The notes: generated by a model not told the origin, from the letters alone. DNA of 64,000 nucleotides from Paludibacteraceae bacterium (GCA_028694915.1 JAQVJY010000009.1:1-64000), one strand, 5' to 3'; positions 1-10,140 are shown, numbered from the stretch's first letter. A program made the numbers and translations.

Positions 1-2
1 CA

Positions 3-821
3 AATCAACTTCTAGCAGGCAAAAAAGGGATTATCTTTGGCGCCTTGAACTCAAAATCTATCGCTTGGAAAGTGGCTGAAAAAGCAGTTGCTGAAGGCGC
101 TCAAATTGTGTTAACTAACGCTCCTATCGCTGTACGCATGGGCGAAATTCAAGAATTAAGTACCAAATTGAACGCACCAGTTATTGCTGCTGATGCTACT
201 AGCATCGAAGATTTGGAAAATCTTTTTTCGGAAGCTCAAAAAATGCTTGGTGGCAAAATCGACTTCGTACTCCACTCTATCGGTATGTCGCCTAACGTAC
301 GTAAAGAACGTACATACGACGACCTTAACTACGATTTCTTAAGCAAAACACTTGATATTTCAGCTATTTCGTTCCACAAAATGTTGCAAGTAGCTAAAAA
401 ACAAGATGCTATCGCCGAAGGTGGTTCTGTATTAGCATTGACTTACATCGCCGCACAACGTACATTTGTTGGTTACAGCGATATGGCCGATGCTAAAGCG
501 TTGTTGGAATCAATCACACGTAGCTTTGGTTGTATCTACGGACAAGAAAAAGGCGTTCGTATCAACACCATTTCTCAATCGCCTACTATGACTACTGCTG
601 GTAGCGGCGTTGGTGGTTTCAATCTTTTCTACGACGTAGCCGAAAAAATGTCGCCACTTGGCAATGCCGATGCTGACGATTGCGCCGACTATTGCGTGGT
701 TATGTTCTCTGATTACACCCGTAAAGTAACGATGCAAAACTTATTCAACGATGGCGGTTTCTCAAACACAGGTATGAGCCTTGGTGCGATGAACCAATAC
801 ATGAAAAGTTTTGAAAAATAA
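3..821 (+). CDS. fabI: Enoyl-ACP reductase FabI (5' end cut by window edge)
   Basis: NADH-dependent enoyl-ACP reductase, the last step of each fatty-acid elongation cycle, cytosolic. The reading frame is open to the first base of the window and encodes a typical FabI start (QLLAGKKGIIFGALN), so the real ATG lies just outside; the TTG at 45 is not the start. The nucleotide-binding GxxxxxSIAW loop is present, and the catalytic pair appears as YSDMADAK (Tyr-x6-Lys). The substrate-lid region and the C-terminal DGGFSNTGMS are typical of the Bacteroidota form. An intrinsic terminator follows about 40 bp after the stop. Identification is secure. Confidence 0.96.
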   Translation, partial: NQLLAGKKGIIFGALNSKSIAWKVAEKAVAEGAQIVLTNAPIAVRMGEIQELSTKLNAPVIAADATSIEDLENLFSEAQKMLGGKIDFVLHSIGMSPNVRKERTYDDLNYDFLSKTLDISAISFHKMLQVAKKQDAIAEGGSVLALTYIAAQRTFVGYSDMADAKALLESITRSFGCIYGQEKGVRINTISQSPTMTTAGSGVGGFNLFYDVAEKMSPLGNADADDCADYCVVMFSDYTRKVTMQNLFNDGGFSNTGMSLGAMNQYMKSFEK

Positions 822-862
822 GTGATACTAACGCCACCTAGGCGACCAATATCACCAAAAAC

Positions 863-898
863 AAAAAGCGAGCTAAACGATTGTTTAGCTCGCTTTTT
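863..898 (+). terminator. Intrinsic terminator after fabI
   Basis: A perfect 16-bp inverted repeat (arms 863-878 and 883-898) around a GATT loop ends in a run of T. Confidence 0.9.
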
Positions 899-956
899 TC
901 GTATCAAAAAAAAGAGTAATTTTGTATCTTTGTAGGCTCACAAACAACTCGCTATC

Positions 957-2888
957 ATGAAACGTTTCGCACAACTCGTTATTCTTTCGCTTTTCTACGT
1001 CGCCACTTGGGCACAACCCACACAAGTAGGCAAATATCCTCCTATGGTAGGAGAGCCTAAACGCGAAGATTTTCCGCAAGAAATAGACAAGCAACCGATA
1101 AATGCGACCTTCACATTTGCCATTCTGTCCGATTTACACCTCTCGGACACGGAGCCTACGAATACCGAAGATGTAGAACAAATTATTGCCGACATAAACG
1201 CCAACAAACAATTGGCTTTTGTGCTCGTCAATGGCGACCTCACCGACCGTGGCGACACCAAATCGCTCCAACTAGCCAAAAAGCTACTCGGCGAATTAAA
1301 AATTCCTTATTACGTCGTGCCAGGTAATCACGACACACGCATTTCAGAATCGGGTGCCAGCGACTTTACACGCCTCTTTGGCGACACACATTTTCGCCTG
1401 TTTTTCAATGGGTATCTGTTTCTGGGTATCAATTCTGGACCCATGCTCCAATTGGAAGATGGACACGTATCGCCACAAGAACTCCAATGGTTGTCGCATC
1501 AACTGAAACAAGCTGGACGCAAACAACCCGTGTATATTTTCACACATTATCCGCTTAAAAATGGCGATTGCGACAATTGGGACGCTGTAACCGATTTAGC
1601 ACGTGGCTACAATTTACAAGGCATTTTTTCGGGGCACTATCACCGCAACGGCGTATTGAGTTACGACGGTATTCCAGGTATCGTAGTGCGCTCCACACAG
1701 CGCGGAACCGATTCTATAGGCGGATATACCATTTGCGCCATGAGCGATTCACTTTACATTGGTGAAAAACGCATCAATGCCAAACTACAAAGTTGGCAAG
1801 CGTTACCACTCGACAAAAAAGTGTACACAGAAGGCGATCGTAAAAACTTTCCACGCCCAAATTTTGACGTGAATAAAACCTACAAACAGGTAAAACCTAT
1901 TTGGAAAAAACAACTCGGAATAGAGATTGACGGCGCACCAGCGTACAACGAACAATTCCTCTTTTTCGCCGATGCCAAAGGAACCATGCACGCCATGACC
2001 ACAGACAAAGGTAAATTTGTATGGCAATTCAAAACACTCGGCGCCATTTATGGTCAACCAGCGTTAAGCGACCAAAAAATTGTATTTGGCAGCTGCGACC
2101 ACAACATCTACTGCGTAAACAGTACCGACGGCAAATTACTATGGAAATTCGCCACAGCGCAAGCCGTGGTTGCTAGTCCAGTCATCGAGAATAACATCGT
2201 GTACATTGGTAGCAGCGACGGACAATTTAGAGCTATTGACCTGAATTCTGGTAAATTGCTTTGGGCATACAAAGACGTAAAAAATTATGTGCAAACGAAA
2301 GCCGTTATCAGCGGAGATAAACTCGTTTTTGCGGCGTGGGACGATCATCTCTATGCTTTGAATAAAGCAACGGGCGAACTACTCTGGAAATGGGAAAGCA
2401 ATACACACAAATTCAAACACCGTCCAGCAGCCATAGCACCTGTGGTGGCAAACAACAAGATTTTTGTAACCAACAATGAACACACCATCACCGCTATCGA
2501 TTTGGAAACAGGTAAAATGCTTTGGCAAACTGAACAACACGCCTTTATTCACGCCAACGGAGCATCGAACGATGGGAAAACCGTTTTTGCACGTTGCGCT
2601 AAAGATAGCGTATTAGCTATTGATGCCACCGCCAGCACTTACTCGGAACGTTGGATCACCGATGCCAACTATGGAAGTGATTTGCTCGCCAGCGTAATAA
2701 CCGAACAGGACAATCAAGTAGTTTTTGCTACTAAAAATGGCTTAATTTGCTGCGTCAACGCACAAACAGGCAACCTCTTGTGGCAATATAAACTAAACAA
2801 TACCAGTTTACACATCGTACCACTGAACGCTACCAATTGGTTAGTCACCACACGCGATGGGCTTGTAACCCGTTTAGGACTAAAATAA
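957..2888 (+). CDS. Secreted calcineurin-like phosphoesterase fused to a PQQ-type beta-propeller
   Basis: A 643-residue exported protein. Residues 1-19 form a signal peptide ending in a WAQ-type cleavage site. Residues 53-235 carry the metallophosphoesterase motifs: DLH at 59-61, GDLTDRG at 93-99, GNHD at 123-126 and GHYH at 226-229, so the two-metal centre looks complete. From about residue 300 the protein has repeated blades of the type GKLLWxF/GELLWKW, as in PQQ-dehydrogenase or BamB-like propellers. The pairing suggests a periplasmic or surface phosphodiesterase carrying a binding propeller; the substrate cannot be told from sequence. A -7 element TATCTTTG lies at 925-932, 25 bp before the ATG. 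A monocistronic unit is likely. Confidence 0.85.
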   Translation: MKRFAQLVILSLFYVATWAQPTQVGKYPPMVGEPKREDFPQEIDKQPINATFTFAILSDLHLSDTEPTNTEDVEQIIADINANKQLAFVLVNGDLTDRGDTKSLQLAKKLLGELKIPYYVVPGNHDTRISESGASDFTRLFGDTHFRLFFNGYLFLGINSGPMLQLEDGHVSPQELQWLSHQLKQAGRKQPVYIFTHYPLKNGDCDNWDAVTDLARGYNLQGIFSGHYHRNGVLSYDGIPGIVVRSTQRGTDSIGGYTICAMSDSLYIGEKRINAKLQSWQALPLDKKVYTEGDRKNFPRPNFDVNKTYKQVKPIWKKQLGIEIDGAPAYNEQFLFFADAKGTMHAMTTDKGKFVWQFKTLGAIYGQPALSDQKIVFGSCDHNIYCVNSTDGKLLWKFATAQAVVASPVIENNIVYIGSSDGQFRAIDLNSGKLLWAYKDVKNYVQTKAVISGDKLVFAAWDDHLYALNKATGELLWKWESNTHKFKHRPAAIAPVVANNKIFVTNNEHTITAIDLETGKMLWQTEQHAFIHANGASNDGKTVFARCAKDSVLAIDATASTYSERWITDANYGSDLLASVITEQDNQVVFATKNGLICCVNAQTGNLLWQYKLNNTSLHIVPLNATNWLVTTRDGLVTRLGLK

Positions 2889-2946
2889 ACGAACGGAATG
2901 AACCAAATGACAAAATAAAATGCGCTGCATTACGTATTATCTGTAT

Positions 2947-4932
2947 ATGAAATTGAAATTAACATACTTACTTATTTGCTGTTTATCAGGATTTTTACTA
3001 TTATCGTGTAGCGTGTCGGCACGGTTAAAAAAAGCTGATAAATACTACGAACAAGGTGAATACTTCAGCGCTGGCGAGGCTTATCGTAAAGTGCAATCGG
3101 GCATTTCTGCGCAACAACAGCGCAAGCTAAAAGCGGAAGTCAATTTCAAAATGGGCGAATGCTACAGTGCCATCAACAATAACACGCGCGCTATCAAAGC
3201 CTACGCACAAGCTATCAAATACAAATATCCTGATTCGATTGTCTATTTACGCCAAGCGAAAGTAGAACAAGCGTTGGGTAAATACCAAGAAGCAGCGAAA
3301 GATTACAACTTATTTTTGAAATCACAACCCACTAATGCTGAGGCACTAGCAGGGCTAGAAGGCGCCGCCAAAGCGGCCGAATGGAAAAAGATTGTCACAC
3401 GCTACGTGGTGAAACCTGCCACAGAATTTAATTCGAAGAAGAACTCCGACTTCGCACCTTCATTTATGGGAGCGGATGCCAGTTCAATTGTTTTCACTAC
3501 AAATAGAGAGAATACAACCAATCGTAAAAACAGCAGCATCACAGGCGTGCCTAACAACGATTTATTCTCATCGCGCAAAAATGCAGCTGGCAAATGGGAA
3601 AAACCAGAACCACTCGAAGGTGAATTCAATACCGACGATGACGAAGGCGTTACCTCGCTGACGGCTGATGGCAAAACGCTCTATTTTACACGTTGCAGAG
3701 CCTCACAAAGCTCCGCTACAGGTGGCGAACTTTACACCTCCACGCGCTCTGGCGGTCAATGGACAGGGCCACAAAAAGTGGTTTTGTTTAAAGATAGTTC
3801 CATCACCGTGGCACATCCAGCCATTTCGCCCGACGGTTTGGTGCTCTATTTTGTATCCGATCACACCAACGGTTTTGGTGGTAAAGATATTTGGAAAGTC
3901 GAAAAAACAGAAGACGGTTGGAGCACACCTGAAAACTTAGGCGAGGTGATTAACACGCCAGGCAATGAACTTTTTCCTTACGTTCGACACGATGGCACGC
4001 TCTATTTTGCTTCCAACGGTCATGCTGGTTTTGGCGGATTAGACCTCTTCAAAGCGAAACAAGATTCCGTAGGCAAATGGCAAGTCACCAATATGATGAC
4101 GCCGCTCAATTCAAACGGCGACGATTTCGGTATTACGTTCGATAAAGTTGGCGAACAAGGTTATTTTTCATCGAACCGCAACCAATCGAAAAACTACGAT
4201 CGACTCTACTATTTTGAATTGCCCGAATTGGTGTACGCCATCGAAGGTAAAGTCACCGACGAAAAAGGCGAGCCAGTGTCCGATGCGATTGTAAAACTCA
4301 TTGGCGATAATGGCGACAACGTAAAAATGCGCGCCAAAAAAGATGGCTCGTACCGCATCAAATTAAACAATAATGCCAATTACATCATGTTGGCATCAGC
4401 ACGTGGCTACCTCAACAGTACGCACAAATTTTCGACGCAAGCACTAGTTGACAGCAAAACTTTTACGGAAAATTTCAAACTCCCAACTATTGGCAAACCG
4501 ATTCCTATTGGCAATATTTTCTTCGAATTTGGTAAAAGCGAGTTAACCGCAGAATCGGAAAAATCATTGCAAGGATTGGTAAAAATGCTGACCGACAATC
4601 CAAATATTGCGATCGAAATTTCGGCACATACCGATATGGTTGGTTCCGAAGAAAGCAACCTCGAGTTATCGCAAAAACGAGCACAAGCGGTAGTTACGTT
4701 CCTCATCAAATCGGGCATCGACAAAGGCCGCTTGACCTCGAAAGGTTATGGCGAAAGTGTACCTGTGGTCGTAGATAAAGCGATGGCAAAAACCTATAAA
4801 TTTATCAAAGAAGGTGAACTATTAGATGAAAAATTGGTAAATTTGCTCACGAAAGAACAACAAGACCTAGTGAACTCCATTAATCGTCGCACCGAATTTA
4901 AAGTGACGAAAACGACGTACAATCTCTATTAA
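2947..4932 (+). CDS. PorE-like OmpA-family lipoprotein (TPR, WD40-like propeller, CRD, OmpA)
   Basis: A 661-residue lipoprotein; the ATG at 2947 is preferred because it opens a clean lipoprotein signal with the lipobox Cys at residue 21 (LLLSC). Domain order: TPR repeats (about 30-140), PD40/WD40-like propeller with DG-L-YF blades (about 165-425), a carboxypeptidase-regulatory-like fold beginning IEGKVTDEKGEPV (about 435-510), and a C-terminal OmpA domain (about 540-660) with the peptidoglycan-binding segment HTDMVGSEESNLELSQKRA. This four-part order is that of PorE, the T9SS component that links the outer membrane complex to peptidoglycan. T9SS cargo proteins lie nearby, which fits. Paralogues with the same domains exist in this phylum, so the specific PorE assignment is inference. 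Confidence 0.75.
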   Translation: MKLKLTYLLICCLSGFLLLSCSVSARLKKADKYYEQGEYFSAGEAYRKVQSGISAQQQRKLKAEVNFKMGECYSAINNNTRAIKAYAQAIKYKYPDSIVYLRQAKVEQALGKYQEAAKDYNLFLKSQPTNAEALAGLEGAAKAAEWKKIVTRYVVKPATEFNSKKNSDFAPSFMGADASSIVFTTNRENTTNRKNSSITGVPNNDLFSSRKNAAGKWEKPEPLEGEFNTDDDEGVTSLTADGKTLYFTRCRASQSSATGGELYTSTRSGGQWTGPQKVVLFKDSSITVAHPAISPDGLVLYFVSDHTNGFGGKDIWKVEKTEDGWSTPENLGEVINTPGNELFPYVRHDGTLYFASNGHAGFGGLDLFKAKQDSVGKWQVTNMMTPLNSNGDDFGITFDKVGEQGYFSSNRNQSKNYDRLYYFELPELVYAIEGKVTDEKGEPVSDAIVKLIGDNGDNVKMRAKKDGSYRIKLNNNANYIMLASARGYLNSTHKFSTQALVDSKTFTENFKLPTIGKPIPIGNIFFEFGKSELTAESEKSLQGLVKMLTDNPNIAIEISAHTDMVGSEESNLELSQKRAQAVVTFLIKSGIDKGRLTSKGYGESVPVVVDKAMAKTYKFIKEGELLDEKLVNLLTKEQQDLVNSINRRTEFKVTKTTYNLY

Positions 4933-4956
4933 ATTGCTCAAAATAATCAACTCAAT

Positions 4957-5751
4957 ATGAAACAATACCTCGATTTATTACAACGTGTACTAGACGAAGG
5001 CGCTGCCAAAAGCGACCGTACAGGCACTGGAACCATTAGCGTATTTGGACATCAAATGCGATTCGATTTATCGGAAGGTTTTCCGATGTTAACCACCAAA
5101 AAGTTGCACCTCAAATCGATTGTTTACGAACTTTTGTGGTTCCTCAATGGCGATACAAATGTGAAATATTTGCAAGATCACGGCGTACGTATTTGGAACG
5201 AATGGGCTGATGCCAATGGCGATTTAGGTCATATCTACGGTTATCAATGGCGTTCGTGGCCCGATTACAACGGCGGACACATCGACCAAATAACAGACGT
5301 GGTAAACACCATCAAAAACAATCCTGATTCGCGTCGTATGATTGTGAGTGCTTGGAATGTAGCCGATTTGAACAATATGAATTTGCCACCATGTCATGCA
5401 TTTTTCCAATTTTATGTAGCTAATGGCAAGTTAAGTTTACAACTTTACCAACGCAGTGCCGACATTTTCTTGGGCGTACCTTTCAATATTGCCTCTTACG
5501 CTCTATTGCTTAAAATGATGGCTCAAGTAACCGGTTTGGAGGCTGGTGAATTTGTTCACACACTAGGTGACGCACACATCTACACCAACCATTTGGAACA
5601 AGTAAAACTACAACTCTCACGCGAGCCTCGTACCCTGCCACAGTTAAAAATCAATCCAGATAAAAAGTCGATTTTCGATTTCGAATTTGAAGATTTTGAG
5701 GTTATCAACTACGATCCACATCCACATATTGCTGGCGCTGTAGCGGTATAA
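4957..5751 (+). CDS. thyA: Thymidylate synthase ThyA
   Basis: Converts dUMP to dTMP using methylene-tetrahydrofolate. At 264 residues it has normal full length. The N-terminal phosphate-binding Arg sits in KSDRTGTGT, the catalytic Cys is residue 146 in [12 protein letters not shown], and [13 protein letters not shown] is intact. It starts 24 bp after the PorE-like gene and may be co-transcribed with it. The usual partner folA (dihydrofolate reductase) is not next to it. A strong hairpin terminator follows. Confidence 0.97.
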   Translation: MKQYLDLLQRVLDEGAAKSDRTGTGTISVFGHQMRFDLSEGFPMLTTKKLHLKSIVYELLWFLNGDTNVKYLQDHGVRIWNEWADANGDLGHIYGYQWRSWPDYNGGHIDQITDVVNTIKNNPDSRRMIVSAWNVADLNNMNLPPCHAFFQFYVANGKLSLQLYQRSADIFLGVPFNIASYALLLKMMAQVTGLEAGEFVHTLGDAHIYTNHLEQVKLQLSREPRTLPQLKINPDKKSIFDFEFEDFEVINYDPHPHIAGAVAV

Positions 5752-5783
5752 CAAAACTCAAATACCAAACCCATTTTACATAG

Positions 5784-5814
5784 AAAAGGCTTTACACATG
5801 GTGTAAAGCCTTTT
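5784..5814 (+). terminator. Intrinsic terminator between thyA and the convergent T9SS cargo gene
   Basis: Perfect 14-bp inverted repeat (AAAAGGCTTTACAC and complement) with a 3-nt loop and T-rich flank; it can work in both directions. Confidence 0.85.
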
Positions 5815-5840
5815 CTTATATTAGGTAAAATCGCTACTTC

Positions 5841-7913
5841 TTATTTCACAATTTTCAATAAGCCATTAGCTGATTTTATGATATAAACACCATCTGCAAA
5901 ACGACTCATGTTCAAATCAGAGTTACCTTTCATTAACAACACGCCACACACACTGTATACGTTAAGTTCCTGTCCATCGATATTATGAATAATACCGTTG
6001 TTGGCATCATAATATACATTAGCAAGCTCAACCGATTTAATAGCGGTATTGGTACCAATATAGCGATACAATTGTACAGGCGCCAAAATAGTGTTCGCTG
6101 GATTTTTATAATAACGAAACAATAACGTACGACCAGCAGCTTCAGCATCAGTGTTATACATCAACTGAGAACCATCAGCACCATTAATTTTAGTATTAAG
6201 GTTATCTAACACGATTTGATTTAAAAGTGCTGCTTCGCTCGATTGCAAACCATTATCATTGCCGTACTGTGTTTCAGCTGCATTATAACCAATATATTTT
6301 CCACTTTTACCTTGTATGCTGTATCCAGTTTCAAATGTATTAACGGTAAAACTAAACGCATTAGTCGTAACATTAGCTTCAATAGCTTCGTCGGCAATAG
6401 AAACTGGTTGTGTATTTTGAGCCACATCAAATTCGGCAAGTGCACCATCCATGGCGACATTTAATTCTTCGCAAACAATTAAATACTGACCAGCCCAGCT
6501 TGTAGGTTCTTTCGTCACTTTTACATAATATTCACCTTCGGTTGGTTGACCGCTTACAATAATTTTACAGCTATCAGCTACGCCATTATAAGCATTAGCA
6601 ACGATGTATGCAACGCCGGCCGATCTGGCAACAACATATCCACGTGCACTCACGGTAGCGATGCGGTCATTAGAAGAATACCAACTGACTTCTTTCAAAG
6701 ACTCTTCCAATTCATCAGGCAAAACAGTTGCTGTAAGTGTTGTGTATTGATCTTTCTCGAAATTAAGTTCGTGCGTACTGACAATAACTTGTGTAGGCAT
6801 CAATTTCCCTATGACATTTACAACACAAGAATCTTTCAAGCCCGATTGAGTAGTCGCAAATATTTTAGCCATACCAGGTGCCACGGAAACAACCTCGCCT
6901 GAGGCATCCACAGTAGCAACAGTCTCATCACTCGACTGCCAGATAATATCTTCTACAAATGCGCCTTCTGGTGCAAATTGTATTTCCAAGGTTTCTATAT
7001 CAAAAACATTTCCAACAACATCGGCCACCAATTCTATGGTATCTACCGCTAGCGAGGCAACACAAATTGAAATTGCTTCAGCTTTTGGACGCACTTGTAC
7101 AAAACAGGTATCGGTATAAGTACTATCCGATGAATAAGCCACAATACCAACCTCACCAGCACTTAAAGCAGTAACTACACCTTTGTCGGAAACCGAAGCA
7201 ATAGCGCTATTGGTTGTTCCCCAAGTAATAGTTTCTACCGCATTCAGTGGTTGTAATTTTACAGACAACGAATCTTTAGCGTCCACAGCCAATGTTAATT
7301 CCTTTGGATTCACACTCAAGCCTTTGGATGGCAAAACCTTATCAACTGTCCATTTAAGTTTAATGTCCCAAATACGAAAGCCACCAGCATTACCAGCAAT
7401 TAAATATCCTCGCGTAACCACTGGAGATGTAATTTTTAAGGTGACACTCGTCAACCCTGTTACTTCTTCAGCCAAAACAATATTAGAAGGAACAATATCT
7501 AGTGCAACACCACCTTGGAATTGTCCAGGAAAATTTTCTTTGATAAAGTAAACATAGCGTTCGAAAGCTACAGGCGTATTAATGGGACCATTATTATCAC
7601 CAACAGTCAATACTATTTCCTCGATAGGGAAACCAACATCTGGCAACTCAATCCAAGAATAGGGATCGGACGAATATTTCTTAAGTTGCATATATTGCTC
7701 GGTAGTTTCAGCATTATGCGTATTTTTAATGAAGGAACCAGCGTACTCAAAGCCGCGACTATCAGTTAATCCCCAATTTTGATACGTTTGATTTTTACCA
7801 GGGCATGCTACAATGTCATCGTTTGAAAGAAATGTAGAATCTTTGTACGCATCAAATGCGAACAGCGACATGCTCACAAACAATAAACAAGAAAATAGAA
7901 GAAGTTTTTTCAT
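5841..7913 (-). CDS. T9SS-secreted protein with bacterial Ig-like (BIG2) repeats
   Basis: A 690-residue protein with a signal peptide (LLFVSMSLFAFDA). Three BIG2-type Ig repeats follow at about 195-275, 285-368 and 370-455, each with the signature xWxSSDxxVATVSxxGxVxAxxxGxAxIxA. Residues about 458-615 form a separate module starting YYVKVTKEPTSWAGQYLIV that is also present at the N-terminus of the divergent neighbour. The C-terminus (about 625-690: VYSVCGVLLMKG, then GVYIIKSANGLLKIVK) is a type-A T9SS sorting domain, so the protein should be exported to the cell surface and processed there. The role is probably adhesive or carbohydrate-related; the ligand is unknown. Confidence 0.75.
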   Translation of the reverse strand: MKKLLLFSCLLFVSMSLFAFDAYKDSTFLSNDDIVACPGKNQTYQNWGLTDSRGFEYAGSFIKNTHNAETTEQYMQLKKYSSDPYSWIELPDVGFPIEEIVLTVGDNNGPINTPVAFERYVYFIKENFPGQFQGGVALDIVPSNIVLAEEVTGLTSVTLKITSPVVTRGYLIAGNAGGFRIWDIKLKWTVDKVLPSKGLSVNPKELTLAVDAKDSLSVKLQPLNAVETITWGTTNSAIASVSDKGVVTALSAGEVGIVAYSSDSTYTDTCFVQVRPKAEAISICVASLAVDTIELVADVVGNVFDIETLEIQFAPEGAFVEDIIWQSSDETVATVDASGEVVSVAPGMAKIFATTQSGLKDSCVVNVIGKLMPTQVIVSTHELNFEKDQYTTLTATVLPDELEESLKEVSWYSSNDRIATVSARGYVVARSAGVAYIVANAYNGVADSCKIIVSGQPTEGEYYVKVTKEPTSWAGQYLIVCEELNVAMDGALAEFDVAQNTQPVSIADEAIEANVTTNAFSFTVNTFETGYSIQGKSGKYIGYNAAETQYGNDNGLQSSEAALLNQIVLDNLNTKINGADGSQLMYNTDAEAAGRTLLFRYYKNPANTILAPVQLYRYIGTNTAIKSVELANVYYDANNGIIHNIDGQELNVYSVCGVLLMKGNSDLNMSRFADGVYIIKSANGLLKIVK

Positions 7914-7984
7914 AGTGATTTAGGTTTTAAAATATAATGACAAAGTTAATGTTTTTTTTCAAAAAAACATAATAAAAGTACTTT

Positions 7985-8015
7985 TTTGGAGACTAACATA
8001 TATTTTATACCTTTG
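7985..8015 (+). promoter_or_regulatory. Bacteroidota sigma-ABfr promoter
   Basis: -33 TTTG at 7985-7988 and -7 TACCTTTG at 8008-8015 are separated by 19 bp, matching the Bacteroidetes consensus. It drives the T9SS cargo gene at 8041. Confidence 0.75.
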
Positions 8016-8040
8016 TAAAAAATAAAAAAATAGATTTATA

Positions 8041-9237
8041 ATGAAAAAAATTACCCTTCTAGGCACGATGTTAATTATCTGCCTTAACTTATTAGCAGAG
8101 ACTTACACACGAATTGGTCAGAGTCAAACAGATTGGTCTGGTGATTATATTGTAGTTTATGAAGCTAGCGCTACACAAGGTTATGTGTTTAATTTAGATG
8201 ATGTATCGGGCAATTATCATGAAGTAACACTCTCCAACGGAAAAATTACCGCCAACGTAAGTAATTATCAAATTACGGTGGCCAAAGAAAGTTCGAATGC
8301 TTATAGTTTGCACACCTCGCAAGGATACATGGGCGGCGAAGCAGGTAAAAACAAAATTGTTTATTCCTCTGGTGCCACATCTTGTACGCTCGCATACAAT
8401 GCTGGTGCCACACAGCTAACTGCGAACTCTGGCACACTCTCATTTTTGTACAACCCACAGGACCCACGTTTCCGTTTCTATTATGACACAAGTAAAAAAT
8501 GGGATGGCAAAGAACGCATTCAGTTTTATAAATTAGGAGATTTCGACGTAGTGGATTCGTCAAACGATTTGGCAACAAAGTATGTGCAAGCCGACTTCTA
8601 CGCACGTTATTCCGATTGGAACAACAACTTATTCTACTGCCAATTGCAACTAGCACAATCTGATTACGAAGAAGGTGTACCATACGTATGGCTAGGTATT
8701 CACACCAATAGTTTAACTTCGCTCGCAGGATCCTATTCTTCGAAAAGTCGCGACGACCAAGCTGGATACATTTTCACAAACAATTCTGCAGATACAGGTA
8801 TCACATTTCCTAGCAGCGAAGGAGGCACAAACGGAAAAATCTCAGAGGCTACTTTAACACTTACCCCAACAAGTAAAGTAAACGATTCGCTGTACAATTT
8901 CCAAATAGAATTGCGACTAATCGATTCGAACAAAAAAGTTTGGACGTTGAACAAAGAACTGCCTATTCACGCTTATTTCATTGATCGTGTTCTAGGAAAC
9001 GAAGAAGAAGACATGGATCCTGTTTGGCAAACACTCATCGAGAAATTAGGAACAAAACTAGACATTGTATCTGCTGACGAGCTCAATATTTATGCAGTAA
9101 ATGGCACCATTTCAGGTGCAGAAAATATGCGCATCTACAATTTGACAGGACAAAACGTAACGTCAATGAATGGTCATTTACATGGTATTTACGTAGTGGT
9201 TTGTGGCAATAAAGCTGTAAAAATACACGTAAAATAA
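8041..9237 (+). CDS. T9SS-secreted protein sharing a module with its divergent neighbour
   Basis: 398 residues with a signal peptide (LIICLNLLAET). Residues about 20-170 (YTRIGQSQTDWSGDYIVVY and onward) resemble the module at 458-615 of the divergently encoded 690-residue protein. A middle beta-rich region of unknown type follows, and the C-terminus (INIYAVNGTI, MRIYNLTGQNV, HGIYVVVCGNKAVKIHVK) is a T9SS sorting domain. Expressed from a consensus promoter 26 bp upstream. I do not recognise an enzymatic fold; a surface adhesin or binding protein is possible. The shared module suggests that the pair arose by duplication and works on related ligands. Confidence 0.65.
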   Translation: MKKITLLGTMLIICLNLLAETYTRIGQSQTDWSGDYIVVYEASATQGYVFNLDDVSGNYHEVTLSNGKITANVSNYQITVAKESSNAYSLHTSQGYMGGEAGKNKIVYSSGATSCTLAYNAGATQLTANSGTLSFLYNPQDPRFRFYYDTSKKWDGKERIQFYKLGDFDVVDSSNDLATKYVQADFYARYSDWNNNLFYCQLQLAQSDYEEGVPYVWLGIHTNSLTSLAGSYSSKSRDDQAGYIFTNNSADTGITFPSSEGGTNGKISEATLTLTPTSKVNDSLYNFQIELRLIDSNKKVWTLNKELPIHAYFIDRVLGNEEEDMDPVWQTLIEKLGTKLDIVSADELNIYAVNGTISGAENMRIYNLTGQNVTSMNGHLHGIYVVVCGNKAVKIHVK

Positions 9238-9253
9238 GTAAACCTTATTACAA

Positions 9254-9293
9254 AATAATGGCGGCTTTATATCACTATAAAGCCGCCATTATT
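9254..9293. terminator. Bidirectional intrinsic terminator
   Basis: A perfect 18-bp inverted repeat (AATAATGGCGGCTTTATA and complement) with a TCAC loop lies between two convergent genes. Confidence 0.85.
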
Positions 9294-9308
9294 GTTTATG
9301 TTTCGAAG

Positions 9309-10115
9309 TTATACATCGTAAAATTTACGCAGCAACCATTGAAAATGCCGACCACACATCAGCTTTGAAAGTAAAACCGATACCTTTTGCATCACGTCGG
9401 GTGTTACTACATAACGCAATTTTGGTCGGCGAACAACCACTATTTTGCCTATTTTCTTTGCCAAACAGAGTGGCTTACCACCATTTTGCTCGTCGTGTTC
9501 AATATGTTTAAGCACACGAGCAAACGAGTCTTTATAATCGGCATCGGCCACAGTAGCTTGCGAAATACAACGGCTACCTGTAAATCCCGTATTAAAATCA
9601 CCGGGTTCTACCAATACCACGTTAATGCCAAATTGAGAAACCTCTAAACTCAACGCTTCGCTATAGCCTTCAATCGCAAATTTAGAAGCGCTATAAAAAC
9701 CTTGATATGGAATGCCAAAAACACCACCGATAGAACTTAAATTAATAATCAAACCGCGACGTTGAGCACGCATAAATGGTAAAACAGCGGAACATACGTT
9801 CACCACACCACCAAAATTAGTACCCATCTGCATATCGATTTCTTCTGGTGTAGCGAGTTCTACGGCACCACCAATACCCATTCCTGCATTATTAATCAAT
9901 ACATCTATACGACCATGTTTGTCTATAACTTGCTGTACAGCAGTTGCTACTGACTTGCGATTGGTCACATCCATAATCAACATCGTGACATGTTCCAAAG
10001 TATGTTCTTTACGACTAGTGCCATACACCACATGACCTTGAGCAGCCAAATACGCTGCTGTGGATTTACCAAAACCAGATGAAGCACCTGTAATCAAAAT
10101 AATTCTCTGTTCCAT
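9309..10115 (-). CDS. Short-chain dehydrogenase/reductase
   Basis: 268 residues, a classical SDR. The Rossmann motif TGASSGFG sits at residues 8-15, the NNAG motif follows, and the active site has YSASK (Tyr-x3-Lys) with an upstream Ser in NLSSIGG. These mark an NAD(P)H-dependent oxidoreductase; the substrate is unknown. The sequence shape (fatty-acid/ketoreductase-like classical SDR with VEPGDFNTGF after the active site) resembles general oxidoreductases of the phylum. It precedes a MATE transporter on the same strand with 25 bp between. Confidence 0.85.
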   Translation of the reverse strand: MEQRIILITGASSGFGKSTAAYLAAQGHVVYGTSRKEHTLEHVTMLIMDVTNRKSVATAVQQVIDKHGRIDVLINNAGMGIGGAVELATPEEIDMQMGTNFGGVVNVCSAVLPFMRAQRRGLIINLSSIGGVFGIPYQGFYSASKFAIEGYSEALSLEVSQFGINVVLVEPGDFNTGFTGSRCISQATVADADYKDSFARVLKHIEHDEQNGGKPLCLAKKIGKIVVVRRPKLRYVVTPDVMQKVSVLLSKLMCGRHFQWLLRKFYDV

Positions 10116-10140
10116 AAATAGCGTAATAAAAAACTAATTT

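Noticed and set aside
45..47. TTG at 45 as the fabI start
   Set aside because: The frame upstream codes for the conserved FabI N-terminus, so the gene is cut by the window edge.
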